Positions 10,563 through 20,922 of a stretch of DNA of 64,000 nucleotides are shown here, piece by piece. This stretch comes from Zelonia costaricensis (lineage: Eukaryota; Euglenozoa; Kinetoplastea; Trypanosomatida; Trypanosomatidae): positions 79,188 through 143,187 of the forward strand of contig JASAOO010003556.1 in NCBI GenBank assembly GCA_030849075.1. Reading direction: 5' to 3'. How positions within the stretch are numbered: position 1 is the first letter of the stretch; each line of letters starts with the position of its first letter. Under the pieces are notes generated by a model. The model did no database searches and had not been told where the DNA came from. It saw nothing but the letters and a program-made list of their open reading frames with translations. The translations under genes and the position numbers were made by a program.

Positions 10563-12062
10563 CTACAGCAGGCCGATGCTCTTCATGTACATGCGGGACT
10601 CGTAGCTGCCGTAGCCGTCGCTGAGGGAGTCGTCGTTCGGAGTGGTGCGCCGCCGCTGCCCCTCCTGGCTCTCCCGCGACGCGCTGTGCAGGTCGGCCGC
10701 AGCAGCGGTGGCGGCAGCGGTGGGGTCGCAGTGTGAGCTGGCTGCGGTGGCGCTCTGCAGTGGTCGGCTCTCACGCGCTCCACCGCCCGTCATCACCGGC
10801 ACCCCTTCCGGCACGGTGCCAGTCGACGCACCAGTGCTCGAGGCGGGCGGCAGAGTCCCCTCGCGTCCCCGGCGACTCTGCGCGGCGTCCACGGCCCCTG
10901 CAGAGGGCGGCGGCATGGCGCGGGTGGCGGCGGATGCGGCGGTGGTCGAGGCGGCGGCGGTGCGGCTCAGGGGCTGCCGCGCGGCCGCCTCCGGGGGCAG
11001 GCGGCGGTACGGCGGGACGAACGCGTCTGCAGCCGTGTAGGCGGTCGACGCCCCGTACGGGCCGGAGGCGGCGGTTGGCGGGCTGACGATGGGCGGCTGC
11101 CGATGCTGCGGTGCCTGCGAGGGGGGCTGCTGCGTGTCGAAGGAGGCGAAGCCGCTCGAGAAGGACGTCTGCGTGGTGCCGCCGTCGGGCCGCGAGAGGG
11201 GGCGCGGGTCCCCCCAGCTGGACCTCGCCACCGCGGCCGCAGCGCCCGTCGTCGGCGCGGTGGGCAGCCTGCTCATGGTGCTGGAGGAGCCGAGGAGCGG
11301 GTTGGCGCGGCGGCCGAGGGCGCTGGCGTGAGACGAGGTGCGGCTGTGCTGCCCTGCGCCGCTCGCCGACTGCAGCGAGGCGCTGTGTGGGTCCCACGGC
11401 GGGGCGAGCGCCGACTCGAGCGAGCGCGACGTGCTCGGCACCGCGCTGCCGCCCAGTGCGCCGCCGGGGATCGGCCGCGACTGCTCCGACGGCGGGGTGC
11501 AGGCGCGCGAGTTCTCGAGCACGCTGGACATGGCCGGCACGCTAGAGGCGCCGGGGGCGGCGAGGCCCTGGCTGCTGTACACACTCGGGGGCGCCGAGCC
11601 TGCCATGGGCCGTGGCGGGGCGGCGCCTGCTAGTGCAGCCTCGGCGGTCGAAGTGCTGCGAGATGGCGGCGGAGCAGCCGGGGAGGCGGTGGCGGGGCTC
11701 GTGGACGTCGCCAGCCGGGGCTGGTGCCGAGCCTGCCGCTCAAGCGCAGCGAGGCGGTAGTTCACCTGCTGCGCCCACTCCGTCATGGTGTTGAGCTGCA
11801 CATGGATGGCCTGCTGCTGGTGGTAGAGCAGCCGCAGCAGCACGCGGTCCTCCTTCGTGAAGGTGTCACTCTCCGTCGGCGAGCTCTCCGTCGACGCAGC
11901 CCGGGCGTCGCTCTCGCCGCTCAACGGCGCTGCTCTGCTCGCGTAGGCGGTGAATGGGGCCGGCCCGCCACGGCCGACGACGCTTGGATCTAAGTAAGGA
12001 TGCGCAAACCCGTGCGTGGGGTACGGAGGCTCGGCGCCGCTGCCGGCGCTACCGGGGAACAT
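10563..12062 (-). CDS. low-complexity hypothetical protein with short coiled coil
   Basis: Predicted 499 residues, unrecognised. An N-terminal Pro/Gly/Tyr-rich region precedes a predicted coiled coil at about residues 83-120 (VLLRLLYHQQQAIHVQ to NYRLAALERQ). The remaining ~375 residues are Ser/Ala/Pro/Gly low complexity, probably disordered. It ends in a short ordered-looking tail, SRMYMKSIGLL, which may be a conserved docking motif. No membrane segment. The first ATG is at 12062; the next in-frame Met is about 90 codons on. A T tract lies upstream (minus strand, 12094-12105), but no AG separates it from the ATG, so the start is uncertain. Codon bias fits a real gene despite the repetitive composition. 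Confidence 0.7.
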   Translation of the reverse strand: MFPGSAGSGAEPPYPTHGFAHPYLDPSVVGRGGPAPFTAYASRAAPLSGESDARAASTESSPTESDTFTKEDRVLLRLLYHQQQAIHVQLNTMTEWAQQVNYRLAALERQARHQPRLATSTSPATASPAAPPPSRSTSTAEAALAGAAPPRPMAGSAPPSVYSSQGLAAPGASSVPAMSSVLENSRACTPPSEQSRPIPGGALGGSAVPSTSRSLESALAPPWDPHSASLQSASGAGQHSRTSSHASALGRRANPLLGSSSTMSRLPTAPTTGAAAAVARSSWGDPRPLSRPDGGTTQTSFSSGFASFDTQQPPSQAPQHRQPPIVSPPTAASGPYGASTAYTAADAFVPPYRRLPPEAAARQPLSRTAAASTTAASAATRAMPPPSAGAVDAAQSRRGREGTLPPASSTGASTGTVPEGVPVMTGGGARESRPLQSATAASSHCDPTAAATAAAADLHSASRESQEGQRRRTTPNDDSLSDGYGSYESRMYMKSIGLL

Positions 12063-13623
12063 TCGCCCGACCGCCGCACGGCCGTTGCACAACAAAAAAA
12101 AAAAGCGTGCCGCGGTGCAGCGAGAGCCGCGGGCTGCCTAGAATGCGCGGAGTGACGCGAATAGAGCGCGTCTGCACCGCGGGAGGGTGCGCGAATACAC
12201 CACCGTGTTTGCCGCCGTCGCCCGCTGCAGCAGCCGTCCACACAAACCAAACGAAGAACTGCCACAGAAGCAGACAAGGCAAGAGCAGGGACCAGTGGCG
12301 ATGGAGAGACCCGCTTCGAATTGCCGCGGGCACGGCGCTGAGGAGGCACAACCGCCAGCGATGGAGACGCCGCGCAGACACGCCTGGTGCGGCCGAGAAG
12401 ATCGAACGAGAAGGAGGGAAGAAAGGAAGGGAGAAGCGGGAGATCTAAAATGACGAACAAGCCAGCTCAGCGTTCGCCGTACATGTACAAGGGAAGCAAA
12501 AAGGGAAAAGGGAAAAGAGCAAAGGGCGGAGCGGTAGGGAGGGGTACAAGAGAGGCCTCCGTTCAGCTCGCAAAAAAAGCAAGGAGGAAGTGGGGGAGGC
12601 GATGCGGCGCGCACGCTCATCAACTTTGGATGGAAGCAGCGAATAGAACGCGTGTACGTGCGCGTCTGTGAGTGTGAGTGGACGGCCAACGCTGCGCCGC
12701 TCTTTGCCGCTCTTGTTGTGTAGGCGTGTGTCTCCTGGGGCCTCCGCGAAGGCGGTTCCCCCGTTCCGTTGTTGTTGGTGCTGGCGCTGCGGTGTAGTCG
12801 TGAACGCGCGCACCGGCAAGTTACAGGGCAGCGGAAGAGGGTAAGGTGCAAGTGAAAAGCGGTGTTTGCATTGCGGCAGAGTGGAGGTCGAGGCAAAGGG
12901 CGGGTGGAGAGGGAGCGAAAGGACACGAGGGAAGGAAAAGAGTTGCCCCGCTGAAGCGGGTCGGCCCGCACCCCGCCGCGCGCCGCAGGGCAAGTACGAA
13001 GGCGTCGCAGTCCCCTTTGACAACGCGGTCGTCGTTGCCTAGGAAGTGCTCCCGTGCACCATGCGCCGCTTTCGACTTGCGCACCCTCACTGCTTCCTTT
13101 TTTTTTTTTGGTGGGTGACGTCGGTGAGATGCGGACACCGACCATAGCAGGAGGCGGACGGGCATAGCGCCACACCTTCTTGCTGCGTGCGGTGCGCGGC
13201 GGGAGCCGCTACTGCTGCCCCGAATTTGCGGCCTGGGACCTTTCCCTCGGAAAAGGAAGGGAGAGGGGGCGCTAGAGGCGCAACGTGACCACCAGCTCTT
13301 CATTCTCACCGTGCGTGTGTGTGTGTGTGTGTGTACGTCTTGGTTTGTTTCGTCTTCGGTCGTGCGAGATGGGGGAACGGGGGGAAGGGAGCAACTCAAC
13401 AAGGGAACGGTAGCGGCTTTGCACACAGCGCAGGAAGCATCAACCACGGCGCAGCACACTGGGAACGAGCGACGGCGACAACGGAGAAAGAGTGGGGGGC
13501 GACAGAGGGAAAGGGGAAGAGACTGGGCGAGACGGGCTCACCCACGTGGCGGGGTTCGACGACCAAAGAAAACGAGAGACGGGAGGGGGGTGGGAGAGAA
13601 GAACACGGGTGGGGCTAGTAGGG

Positions 13624-13699
13624 GGGCGGGCACGGGAGAGTGGTCCACCTCGACGCTGGAACACTCAGCGGCACGTAACAGAAGATAGCGCCTGGCCTC
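13624..13699. repeat. 76-bp direct repeat, copy 1, left of assembly gap
   Basis: Begins GGGCGGGCACGGGAG and ends CGCCTGGCCTC. It is identical over all 76 bases to the copy at 13756-13831. Either a real tandem repeat that stopped the assembler or the same sequence placed on both gap edges. Confidence 0.9.
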
Positions 13700-13704
13700 G
13701 GGGG

Positions 13705-13755
13705 NNNNNNNNNNNNNNNNNNNNNNNNNNNNNNNNNNNNNNNNNNNNNNNNNNN
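13705..13755. other. assembly gap (51 N)
   Basis: Run of 51 undetermined bases; true size unknown. It lies in the 3' region of the VPS45 transcript, outside any supported CDS. Confidence 0.98.
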
Positions 13756-13831
13756 GGGCGGGCACGGGAGAGTGGTCCACCTCGACGCTGGAACACTCAG
13801 CGGCACGTAACAGAAGATAGCGCCTGGCCTC
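13756..13831. repeat. 76-bp direct repeat, copy 2, right of assembly gap
   Basis: Exact copy of 13624-13699. It continues rightward into a C-rich tract (CACCCACCCACCCC) not present after copy 1. Confidence 0.9.
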
Positions 13832-14058
13832 ACCCACCCACCCCACCCCTCATCTCCGTCCCCCACAGCACCCTCAGACTCGAGTGGGCGCTGTGCCTCC
13901 GCTTCCAGGGACCTCCACTCATACAGATACGCTCGCACGTACACACGCATACACGTGCAAGAGTTCGAGCACACGTCGATGCTCGCAGCGGCACCCACCT
14001 ACACTGCCTTGCTGGTCGGCGCAAAAGCCAATTCTGTCTCTCCCTTTTTCTTGTTTCA

Positions 14059-15915
14059 CTACGTGGGCAGCGAGTGGATGAAGTCCTTGCTGTTCAGCAT
14101 GGACGTGGTGACGAGGGAGACGTGGGCCTCGATCTTGGCCGTGTACGGCTCCGCCGACGGGCCCGTGACACCGTCGTTGCCCAGCTTGCGCGTCACCTGC
14201 TTGCCAAAGTTCAGAAGCGCCTCCTGGTTGTTCTCGACGTTGCCCTCGTTAATCTGCGCCAGCAGCATCGCCTCGGAGAAGGTGTAGCCGCCGACGTAGA
14301 CAACAATGATGTCCTTGGCGCGGACGTACGGGGCCTGGCCCGTGGGAATCGGGCAGCCAGCCACCTCCTGCACCGGGTAGTTCTCCACCGACAGTGTGCC
14401 GTTGTAGGCGCGGTTGACGAGCTTCTTAATGAGCGGCACGTGCTGCGTCAGCACGTTCTGCACGTCCTTGCCAAACTGGCCCACCGCCTTGGCCACCGCC
14501 TTGAACATGTGCCCCGTCGACGACCGGAAGATCTCGTGGCGCCGCTGGTCCTGCCCGGCGTACTCGACGAGACGGTCAATGAGCTGCACCTTCTCCTGCG
14601 GGCACTGGCGCTGCATCAGCTCCTGCTTCAGCTGTGTAATAATGTTGCCGGCCACCTTCTCGTAGTGCAGCTGGTACAGCATGACGATGCGCAGCGCGTC
14701 GTCGAGGTCGGTCTTCGGGTCCTGCACCACCTCCAGCACGAGCCGGCTGTGCTCTGTGACGTTGTTGTTCGAGATGATGTCTTGCTCAAGCACCGAGAGC
14801 CGCGTCAGGTTGCGGCCGTTGATCTCCGCCACGAGCTCGCTGGTGATGGCGCAGTGGCGGGTCACCTGCGCGGACTGCTTGCGAGCTTCGGGGAAGCGGT
14901 TCATGAAGTTCTTGATCTCGTCCAGCGAGACGGTGTTGCGGTCGAAGTTGTTCATCTCCTTGTACGCCTTGACCATCTCGCTCACCGCCACACACACCTG
15001 GCCCCAGTCGTCGTAGCGGTGCTGGCCAAAGAAGGCGTCCGTCTGCGGCGTCACAATGTGCACGCGGTCCTCCGGCTTCGCGTCGGGGTCGTCGATTGTG
15101 ACCTCGTTGCCACGCTGGAAGCCGATCAGCTCGTGGATCATCGCCTCGTACGTCCACGGCATGAGAAGCGGGGTGATGGGGTCGTCCTTGCGGTCCAGAA
15201 TAACGAGCACGCTCTCCGTCGCCTTGAGGTCGGGGAAGGTGGCGTGCACGTTCTTCATCCGCGCCGCCACCTCGGCCGCGAGCTTCTCGGCCACCTTGCT
15301 GCCCTCGCGGTACCGGATGACGGGCCGGCGGTTGGTGGAGAGCAGCATGCTGATCACGCCCTCAGACATCCGCTCCACCGACTTGGGGTCCCACTGGCTG
15401 TAGGCGATGGGATTCATCAGCGGGCTCGGGCCCTTGGTCAGCGGCGACGGCTTCAGCTGCGTCAGGCAGACCCACTCCGTCACCGGAATGGAGTCGACGT
15501 ACAGCTCGCCAACGTGGGAGACGAGGTTGAGCACGTCCGCGTTGGCGAGTGACTGCACCAGTGTTGCGTCGAGCATGTAGGTGAAAAATATGTCGTACGA
15601 GGCGAAGTTGCCCTCTGCCAGCTCCTGGTACACCGACGTCAGCGAGGCCGCCGACGGGCGGCACACAATGACGCACGAAAAGTGCTTCATCGGGTAGCGC
15701 TCGCGGTTCGCCAGCATGTCGACAAGGACGATGTTGTGCTGCAGCAGCTGATGCTGCGAGTAGGCAACCGAGAGGATGCCGCGAACGGCGTCGTCGCAGA
15801 GGAGCACCTTAAGACCGTCGGTCGAGCTGAAGGCGGTGTTGAAGTAGTTCCAGGCCTGCTCCATGCAGTTGCGGCGGCCCCGGTTCACCTTCGAGGCGGC
15901 GGGCGTCGAGGACAT
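14059..15915 (-). CDS. VPS45: vacuolar protein sorting protein 45, Sec1/Munc18 family
   Basis: Predicted 618-residue SM protein that binds syntaxin-type SNAREs in endosome/TGN fusion. After a short basic N-terminus, residues ~30-60 (LKVLLCDDAVRGIL, SVAYSQHQLLQ) match the VPS45 version of domain 1. The family segments VLILDRKDDPITPLL and PWTYEAMIHEL sit mid-protein, and KDIIVVYVGGYTFSEA near the C-terminus is the typical SM endpiece. Length fits VPS45 (~570-600). The closest alternative, Sec1/Munc18, matches less well because of the MSVAYSQ-like and QDPK..LDDALRIVMLY segments. The first ATG is at 15915; an AG lies immediately before it (CAGAATG). Confidence 0.9.
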   Translation of the reverse strand: MSSTPAASKVNRGRRNCMEQAWNYFNTAFSSTDGLKVLLCDDAVRGILSVAYSQHQLLQHNIVLVDMLANRERYPMKHFSCVIVCRPSAASLTSVYQELAEGNFASYDIFFTYMLDATLVQSLANADVLNLVSHVGELYVDSIPVTEWVCLTQLKPSPLTKGPSPLMNPIAYSQWDPKSVERMSEGVISMLLSTNRRPVIRYREGSKVAEKLAAEVAARMKNVHATFPDLKATESVLVILDRKDDPITPLLMPWTYEAMIHELIGFQRGNEVTIDDPDAKPEDRVHIVTPQTDAFFGQHRYDDWGQVCVAVSEMVKAYKEMNNFDRNTVSLDEIKNFMNRFPEARKQSAQVTRHCAITSELVAEINGRNLTRLSVLEQDIISNNNVTEHSRLVLEVVQDPKTDLDDALRIVMLYQLHYEKVAGNIITQLKQELMQRQCPQEKVQLIDRLVEYAGQDQRRHEIFRSSTGHMFKAVAKAVGQFGKDVQNVLTQHVPLIKKLVNRAYNGTLSVENYPVQEVAGCPIPTGQAPYVRAKDIIVVYVGGYTFSEAMLLAQINEGNVENNQEALLNFGKQVTRKLGNDGVTGPSAEPYTAKIEAHVSLVTTSMLNSKDFIHSLPT

Positions 15916-17416
15916 TCTGACGGTGCGGCAGCGGCGAATGCGGCGTGCGAGCAAGGCAGGCAGAACGGCCGCGGAGAAAGGAACAAGCGTGAGAGGGCGG
16001 CAACGGCGTGGAGCGAAGAGCGGTCAGCGTCACTGGCACGAGACGCGCGCAGGAAGAGAACACAAAAGATATTGCGAAGAGGCCACAGAAGGGCTGCGGC
16101 AGGCCTGCGCGACAGCTGGGGGACGGCTGCTTCTCTATCGACAGACAACGTGCGCAGCAGGGAAGGCTAGAGGGGATGTGACTGTGGTGTCTGACAAACC
16201 TAGGACGCACGGGAGCTAGCGCAGCACCAGCCACACCACCAATGAGTCTGTCGGCTGCCGGAGACGGTAAAGTGGCGAACTTCAACGCCGAACCAGCTCA
16301 CCAAGGGAGGTAGGCGAGTGAGGCGCGCTGTGCGCTGAGTCCGACGGAACGGAGAAAAAAACAAACAAAAGACGCGTGTGTCAAATCGCAACAGCTCCTT
16401 TTGGTCGGTAACACACGCTTACGCGCGTGTAACTCGTGTTTTGGCGTGCGCGTGAGACGGCGTGTGTGTGTGCGTGTGTGGACGTGGGTTTCAAGTGCGC
16501 GCGGGGGGGGGGGGCAGAGGGGGAGGGGAGAGGGGCACCGTGCTGCTAGAGTGCAGAGAGGTGTAGCGTGTCGCGGGTGGACAGGAAGAGGGGGTGGGGA
16601 AGACAAAGAGGTCTAAAGGTGTGCTACTGCAAAGGCCGAAGTCGATTGCCGTAGTGCAGACACGCATTCGCACCGTTGAGCGATGGGCGATCGACAAGGC
16701 GGGGGGAGGGCAGAGGAGAGAGAGAACGAAGGCAGTAAAGACGCATCTGCATTAGAGGGGGGAGGGCGGCAGCTCTTGTGCGATCGCTGATGCACACACG
16801 CAGGCAAGAGAAAGGGGAGGCAAGGACGCGAGACGGCGGTGCAGTGCATCACGACGTTCGTGGCGACGTGGTTGCACGCCGTCAAGAGGGTCGAGCTGAG
16901 GGTGAGGGTCTCCAGGGACGAAGCCGCCGACTCAACTCCCTACTTTCGTTCCGTGACGCTCTTTGTTTGTTAGCGGGGGCTCCCAAGCTTAATCGAGGCC
17001 ACGCCGCAAGCCCAGATCCGGCACCGCTCGTGGAAGTCGGGAGTGGCGGCCGGGGAAAGCGGAAATGAAGGCCGAATATGACGCGCCCGTGATGCAGCGC
17101 CCACAGACGGGGTGAAGGGCTCCCCTCACTACTGCGGCAACTCGGTCGCGGAGAGAACGAGGAGCAGGGGGGAGGAGAGCAGGCTCGGGAAGCACGCTGG
17201 CTGGCACGCCGACACGGGAGCCGACACTGCCGCGGACCGGCAGCGCGCACCGCAAGCAACAAGGCAAATCAGACGTCCTGGCCATCAGGACGTCCTACGA
17301 TGGGAGAGGGCACCACAAGAAAGCCGTTCCGCGCGATTTTTACACACAGCCACACACGTACAGGCGTGCAGGTTGTCGGCGGTGACTGCGTGTGGGTGTG
17401 AGCGTGTCATTCCAGT
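15916..17416. other. intergenic spacer
   Basis: 1.5 kb between Dus2 and VPS45, with a G tract at about 16503-16513 and GT-rich sequence at 16455-16480. No gene or RNA recognised. Confidence 0.6.
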
Positions 17417-18682
17417 TCACGCGCACGCCTCTGCCGCCCCTTCGACACGGCGGTGCTTGGCGGCCCTCTCGCCCTCCGCCACACCCGTCGCATCCGAAGC
17501 GAGAGGGCGCTTTGCCGATGGAGCTGGCTTCTCGGGCAGCAGCTCCATCGTGTAGGCGCACGACTCCACGAGCTGCCTCTCCGCCGGCGTGATGCGGAAA
17601 AAGGTGCAGCAGTCGTCGTAGCTGCGCAGGTCGAGCTGCACCTCCTCCATGAGCGGCTTGAGCGCCTCGACCACTGGGAAGGCGCGGGTGAGGTGGTACT
17701 TGAAGTTGTTGAAGATCGACCGGTAGCGCACCGAGTAGAGAAAGAGCTCCCTCATGATGGCCATGGCGTGCGCCTGGACGTCGGCGCCGGGCGCTACAGG
17801 AGTGTCGTGGAAGCAGCGCGCGTCCTCGAGGGCTGCGCGGGCGATCATGGCGCTCTCGAACCCGTACTGCGCGCACTTCGCTTCGCCATCCTGCCGCGAC
17901 AAGACGGAGCCGTTCAGGACAAGGCAGATGCCGCGGAAGGCCACGTCGGCCCGCAGCGCCTGAGCCACGTCCGCGGCGCGCTCGTACAGGGGTGCCGTCT
18001 CGGAGCGCTGGTCCGGCGTCCTCGCGTGGAGGGTGATGGCGTGCAGGACGGGGTGGGCCGCGGTGTGCTGCGCGGCCGTCACCATTGCCTTGAGCATCGC
18101 GACGGTTGCCTCGGTCGTGTCCTTGAGACGCGTCTTGAGGCTGACGGCGATGCGCCGGCCACCACGAGCGGACACGGCGGCCTCGCTGTTCACGGCATCG
18201 TGCACCGCCCGCACGATGGCGCCGGCCACCTCGGGCCGCCGCATCAGCGCTGCGCCGAAGCCGTTCTGCACGCTGAACTTCTTCGGGCACCCCATGTTGA
18301 GGTCGACGCCGTCTACGTCCTCGCTGCCCACCAGCGCCGCCGCAGCCCCTCGCACGGGGTCGGCCACGCCGAGCTGCAGCACGACGCGCGGAGCGTTGCT
18401 GGGGCCAGCCGCCCCGGTCCGTGCCGACGTGCTCAGCACCACGGTGCGCTTGTATGCGTTCTTGAAGGCGTCGTAGGACACGTACTCGGCCATAGGAGTG
18501 TCTACGGTCGGGTAGCGGACCACCTCACGCTGGCAGGACGCCAGCTTCGCCGCCACCACCTCCTCCGTGAAGACGACGTCCGCGCCGTGTGCGGCACAGA
18601 GTGCGCGGAAGCCAGGGCTGCACACCCGCACCATCGGTGCCAGAATCGCCTTCTTGTAGAAGATTGAGTCCGCGGCCTCCAT
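17417..18682 (-). CDS. tRNA-dihydrouridine synthase, Dus2-like
   Basis: Predicted 421-residue flavoenzyme that reduces a tRNA uridine to dihydrouridine (U20 for Dus2; NADPH and FMN). The TIM barrel opens with AILAPMVRV (12-20), followed by GADVVFTEEVV. VDLNMGCPKKF carries the catalytic Cys. Later elements are ISLKTR-like VSLKTRLKD, HARTPDQRSE and LVLNGSV plus the FMN-phosphate segment with IARAALED. Cys-Pro-Lys-Lys and the short spacing favour Dus2 over bacterial-type Dus. The C-terminal ~60 residues are Ala-rich and basic; no double-stranded-RNA-binding domain like that of human DUS2 is visible. The ATG at 18682 is preceded by a pyrimidine-rich stretch and ACAG one base upstream. Confidence 0.9.
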   Translation of the reverse strand: MEAADSIFYKKAILAPMVRVCSPGFRALCAAHGADVVFTEEVVAAKLASCQREVVRYPTVDTPMAEYVSYDAFKNAYKRTVVLSTSARTGAAGPSNAPRVVLQLGVADPVRGAAAALVGSEDVDGVDLNMGCPKKFSVQNGFGAALMRRPEVAGAIVRAVHDAVNSEAAVSARGGRRIAVSLKTRLKDTTEATVAMLKAMVTAAQHTAAHPVLHAITLHARTPDQRSETAPLYERAADVAQALRADVAFRGICLVLNGSVLSRQDGEAKCAQYGFESAMIARAALEDARCFHDTPVAPGADVQAHAMAIMRELFLYSVRYRSIFNNFKYHLTRAFPVVEALKPLMEEVQLDLRSYDDCCTFFRITPAERQLVESCAYTMELLPEKPAPSAKRPLASDATGVAEGERAAKHRRVEGAAEACA

Positions 18683-20922
18683 CCTGTACGAATGAAGGAT
18701 GGGAAAGATGCCTCCTTATGTGTGTGTGTGTGTGTGCGTGCGTGCGTGTGTCTCTGCACAAGGGTGCTGATCACCGCAGAGGAGCTGGAGTGCGGACGGC
18801 TTTCCCGTCGCAGCACCACCAAGCTCAGTGGGGTAGCAATCGCTGTCAAGCGAGGCAGGCACAGAAGAAGGGTGAATTTTGAGGAAGTGAAGAAGAGAAA
18901 TAGAAGCGGGGCCAAACACAGTGCGACGCGCAACGTCGTGGGAAAGCCTGCGCTTGCCTCCGCCACATTCCTTTTTTTGGGGGACTGTTTGGCTGTTGCC
19001 TGGAATACCTCGCTGCACATCGCGTGTCTGCGCACAGAGGGCGGGCACGTGCGTCCCCCCGCGGCATCCCACAGCACCAATACAGCAGAGCTGCTTGCCG
19101 ATATTTGACCTCGACGTCCGCGTGAACTGCACCGCACAGAGACGACGGTGTATTCCTGCACGCGCCGCCGGCTGTGACACCAGCGGCTCCATCGATCGGC
19201 GCTGCCCACGGCGACGCACCAAGTGCGCGGTCCTCTCGCTTGGAGGTGACCTTGTCTTGTCTTTTCATTGAGGGGGGGATCATACCTAGAAGAGCGAAAG
19301 AAACAGCGAGGGGGGAAACGACGCGAAATGAAGTACTTCCTTTTTGGTTTTTTTTGTGTGTGTGTGTGGTAGCGAGGCTCGCTGCCACTGCTACGACCCA
19401 ACACCACCACCACTACAGACTGGCGCCACAGTGCGCCGCGCAAGATCGCGCCACCCTCGCCTGCGCCTCCCCCCCCCCCCCACTTCGCCTAGACGCCGCT
19501 TTGCGTTCCACCGCAAGTCCATCCAGCTCTGCCTTTCGCCACCCCGGTGACCTCCTCCGAGAGTGGGCCACCCGGGGAGGGATAGGGGAGAAGCAGGGCA
19601 AGAATGCATGTCCGCAAACGCACTGAGACGTTCACAGACGTGCAAGCCGTGCCAGGAGGGGTGGTTGAAATCGCCCGAGAGGCGAAACAGGGGTGTGGGG
19701 GGCTGCAAACATGTGACTGACGAAGAGGGGAGAACAGAGGAGGGGTAGAGTGAGCTCGCGTGACGCCGACGTGCACGATTGCCAGGCTTCGCACGCGCGA
19801 GAGAGAGACGTAAATATATGGAGGGAAGGGGAGTGTGATAAGTGCTAACGGGGTGTAAAGGCTGTAAACCAAAACGATGGAGGTGGTGGGAAGGATCAGT
19901 TCGGCACGTCAACACAAAAAAGCGACTACGGAGTGAAACACACACGTCAGTACAAAAGGGGGAAAAGAAGCGAGAAGAAACACTGCAAGGGCCGTCCGAC
20001 GCAAGAGCAACGCGGGATAGGGACGCGAACGCGAGGAGGTCGATGCGAGCGATGTGCACACCCAAAAGGCCTGCCACATGGACTCGCACGCGCCCCTCTC
20101 TCCCCCCCCGTCCCCTGTGCTTGCGTATACTCTTGTGAGAGAGGAGCACCTGCTACTACACAAACGCACCACCACCACCACCACCACCACCACCTGCAAC
20201 AACGCCCTGATCTTCCTCACGCCTTTACTTTGTTTTTTTTTTGGTCTTTCGTGTGTCTGGAGACGCGACCTTCCGCTTGTTTCGCCTCTCTGATGTCAGG
20301 CACTCGCCCACGCACCGAGACACATGGGTCGGCGCGAACGCACACGCAAACACACACGGGGTGACAAGGCGGTGGTGCAAAACGAAGATGCCGTGCGGAG
20401 AGGGACTGAGAAAAGCGGCGCCAATGCGCACGACACGTGCGCACCCATCAACGCCGACAGCGGCAGCAGGAAGGAGACGGGGGGAGGGAAGGTGGCGGTG
20501 AGCGGGAGCTGTGCGCCGCGCCCTGCTGCTGACACCGCGAAAGCGGAAAAGCCGCCTGTCGCATGTCGGTACTCAGGGACGGCGAGAAGCCCCGCGCCAC
20601 CACCCCACCCCACCCCTGCCACCACCGCCACCCCAACTTGCCTCTCGCTGCTAGACCTGCCGGCCCCGCAACTAAACGCGGCCTTGTGCGCCAAGACCGT
20701 CCCGCACGCTGCACTTCGTGTTGCCCGGCACCCGGTGTCTCCGAGAGACAGAGACTCCGTGTGCGTGTGTGTGTGCGGCGCACCCCGTGCGTACCTCGCT
20801 GTGCGCCCTCAGACACCCAAGCAGCGTTTGCGCACCGCACCGCGCCAGTGCCCACTTGGCGGAAAAGAGGAGGACGCGAGAAGGGCAAGCCAGGACGACG
20901 CACGTGGAGGGTAGCCCCTACC
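18683..20922. other. intergenic spacer
   Basis: 2.2 kb with GT runs near 18720-18736 and 19357-19370, a CCA/ACC triplet run at about 20167-20193 and T tracts at 19339-19356 and 20230-20240. No supported gene. Confidence 0.6.
20167..20193. repeat. (CAC)n trinucleotide run
   Basis: Nine or so tandem CAC/ACC triplets in a spacer, outside coding sequence. Confidence 0.85.

Larger units (their letters stand above)
12063..14058. other. intergenic spacer containing an assembly gap
   Basis: 2.0 kb between VPS45 and the low-complexity gene. It holds the 51-N gap at 13705-13755 with duplicated flanks, a GT run at about 13315-13333 and a T tract at 13098-13109. Open frames crossing it are low complexity and run through the gap; none is supported. 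Confidence 0.6.

Noticed and set aside
12138..13175. 345-codon minus-strand open frame
   Set aside because: Low-complexity, overlaps poly-pyrimidine tracts expected in UTRs; no family resemblance.
13492..15552. 686-codon plus-strand open frame
   Set aside because: Runs through the N gap and then antisense to VPS45; VPS45 has clear family motifs.
17453..18667. 404-codon plus-strand open frame
   Set aside because: Antisense shadow of Dus2.
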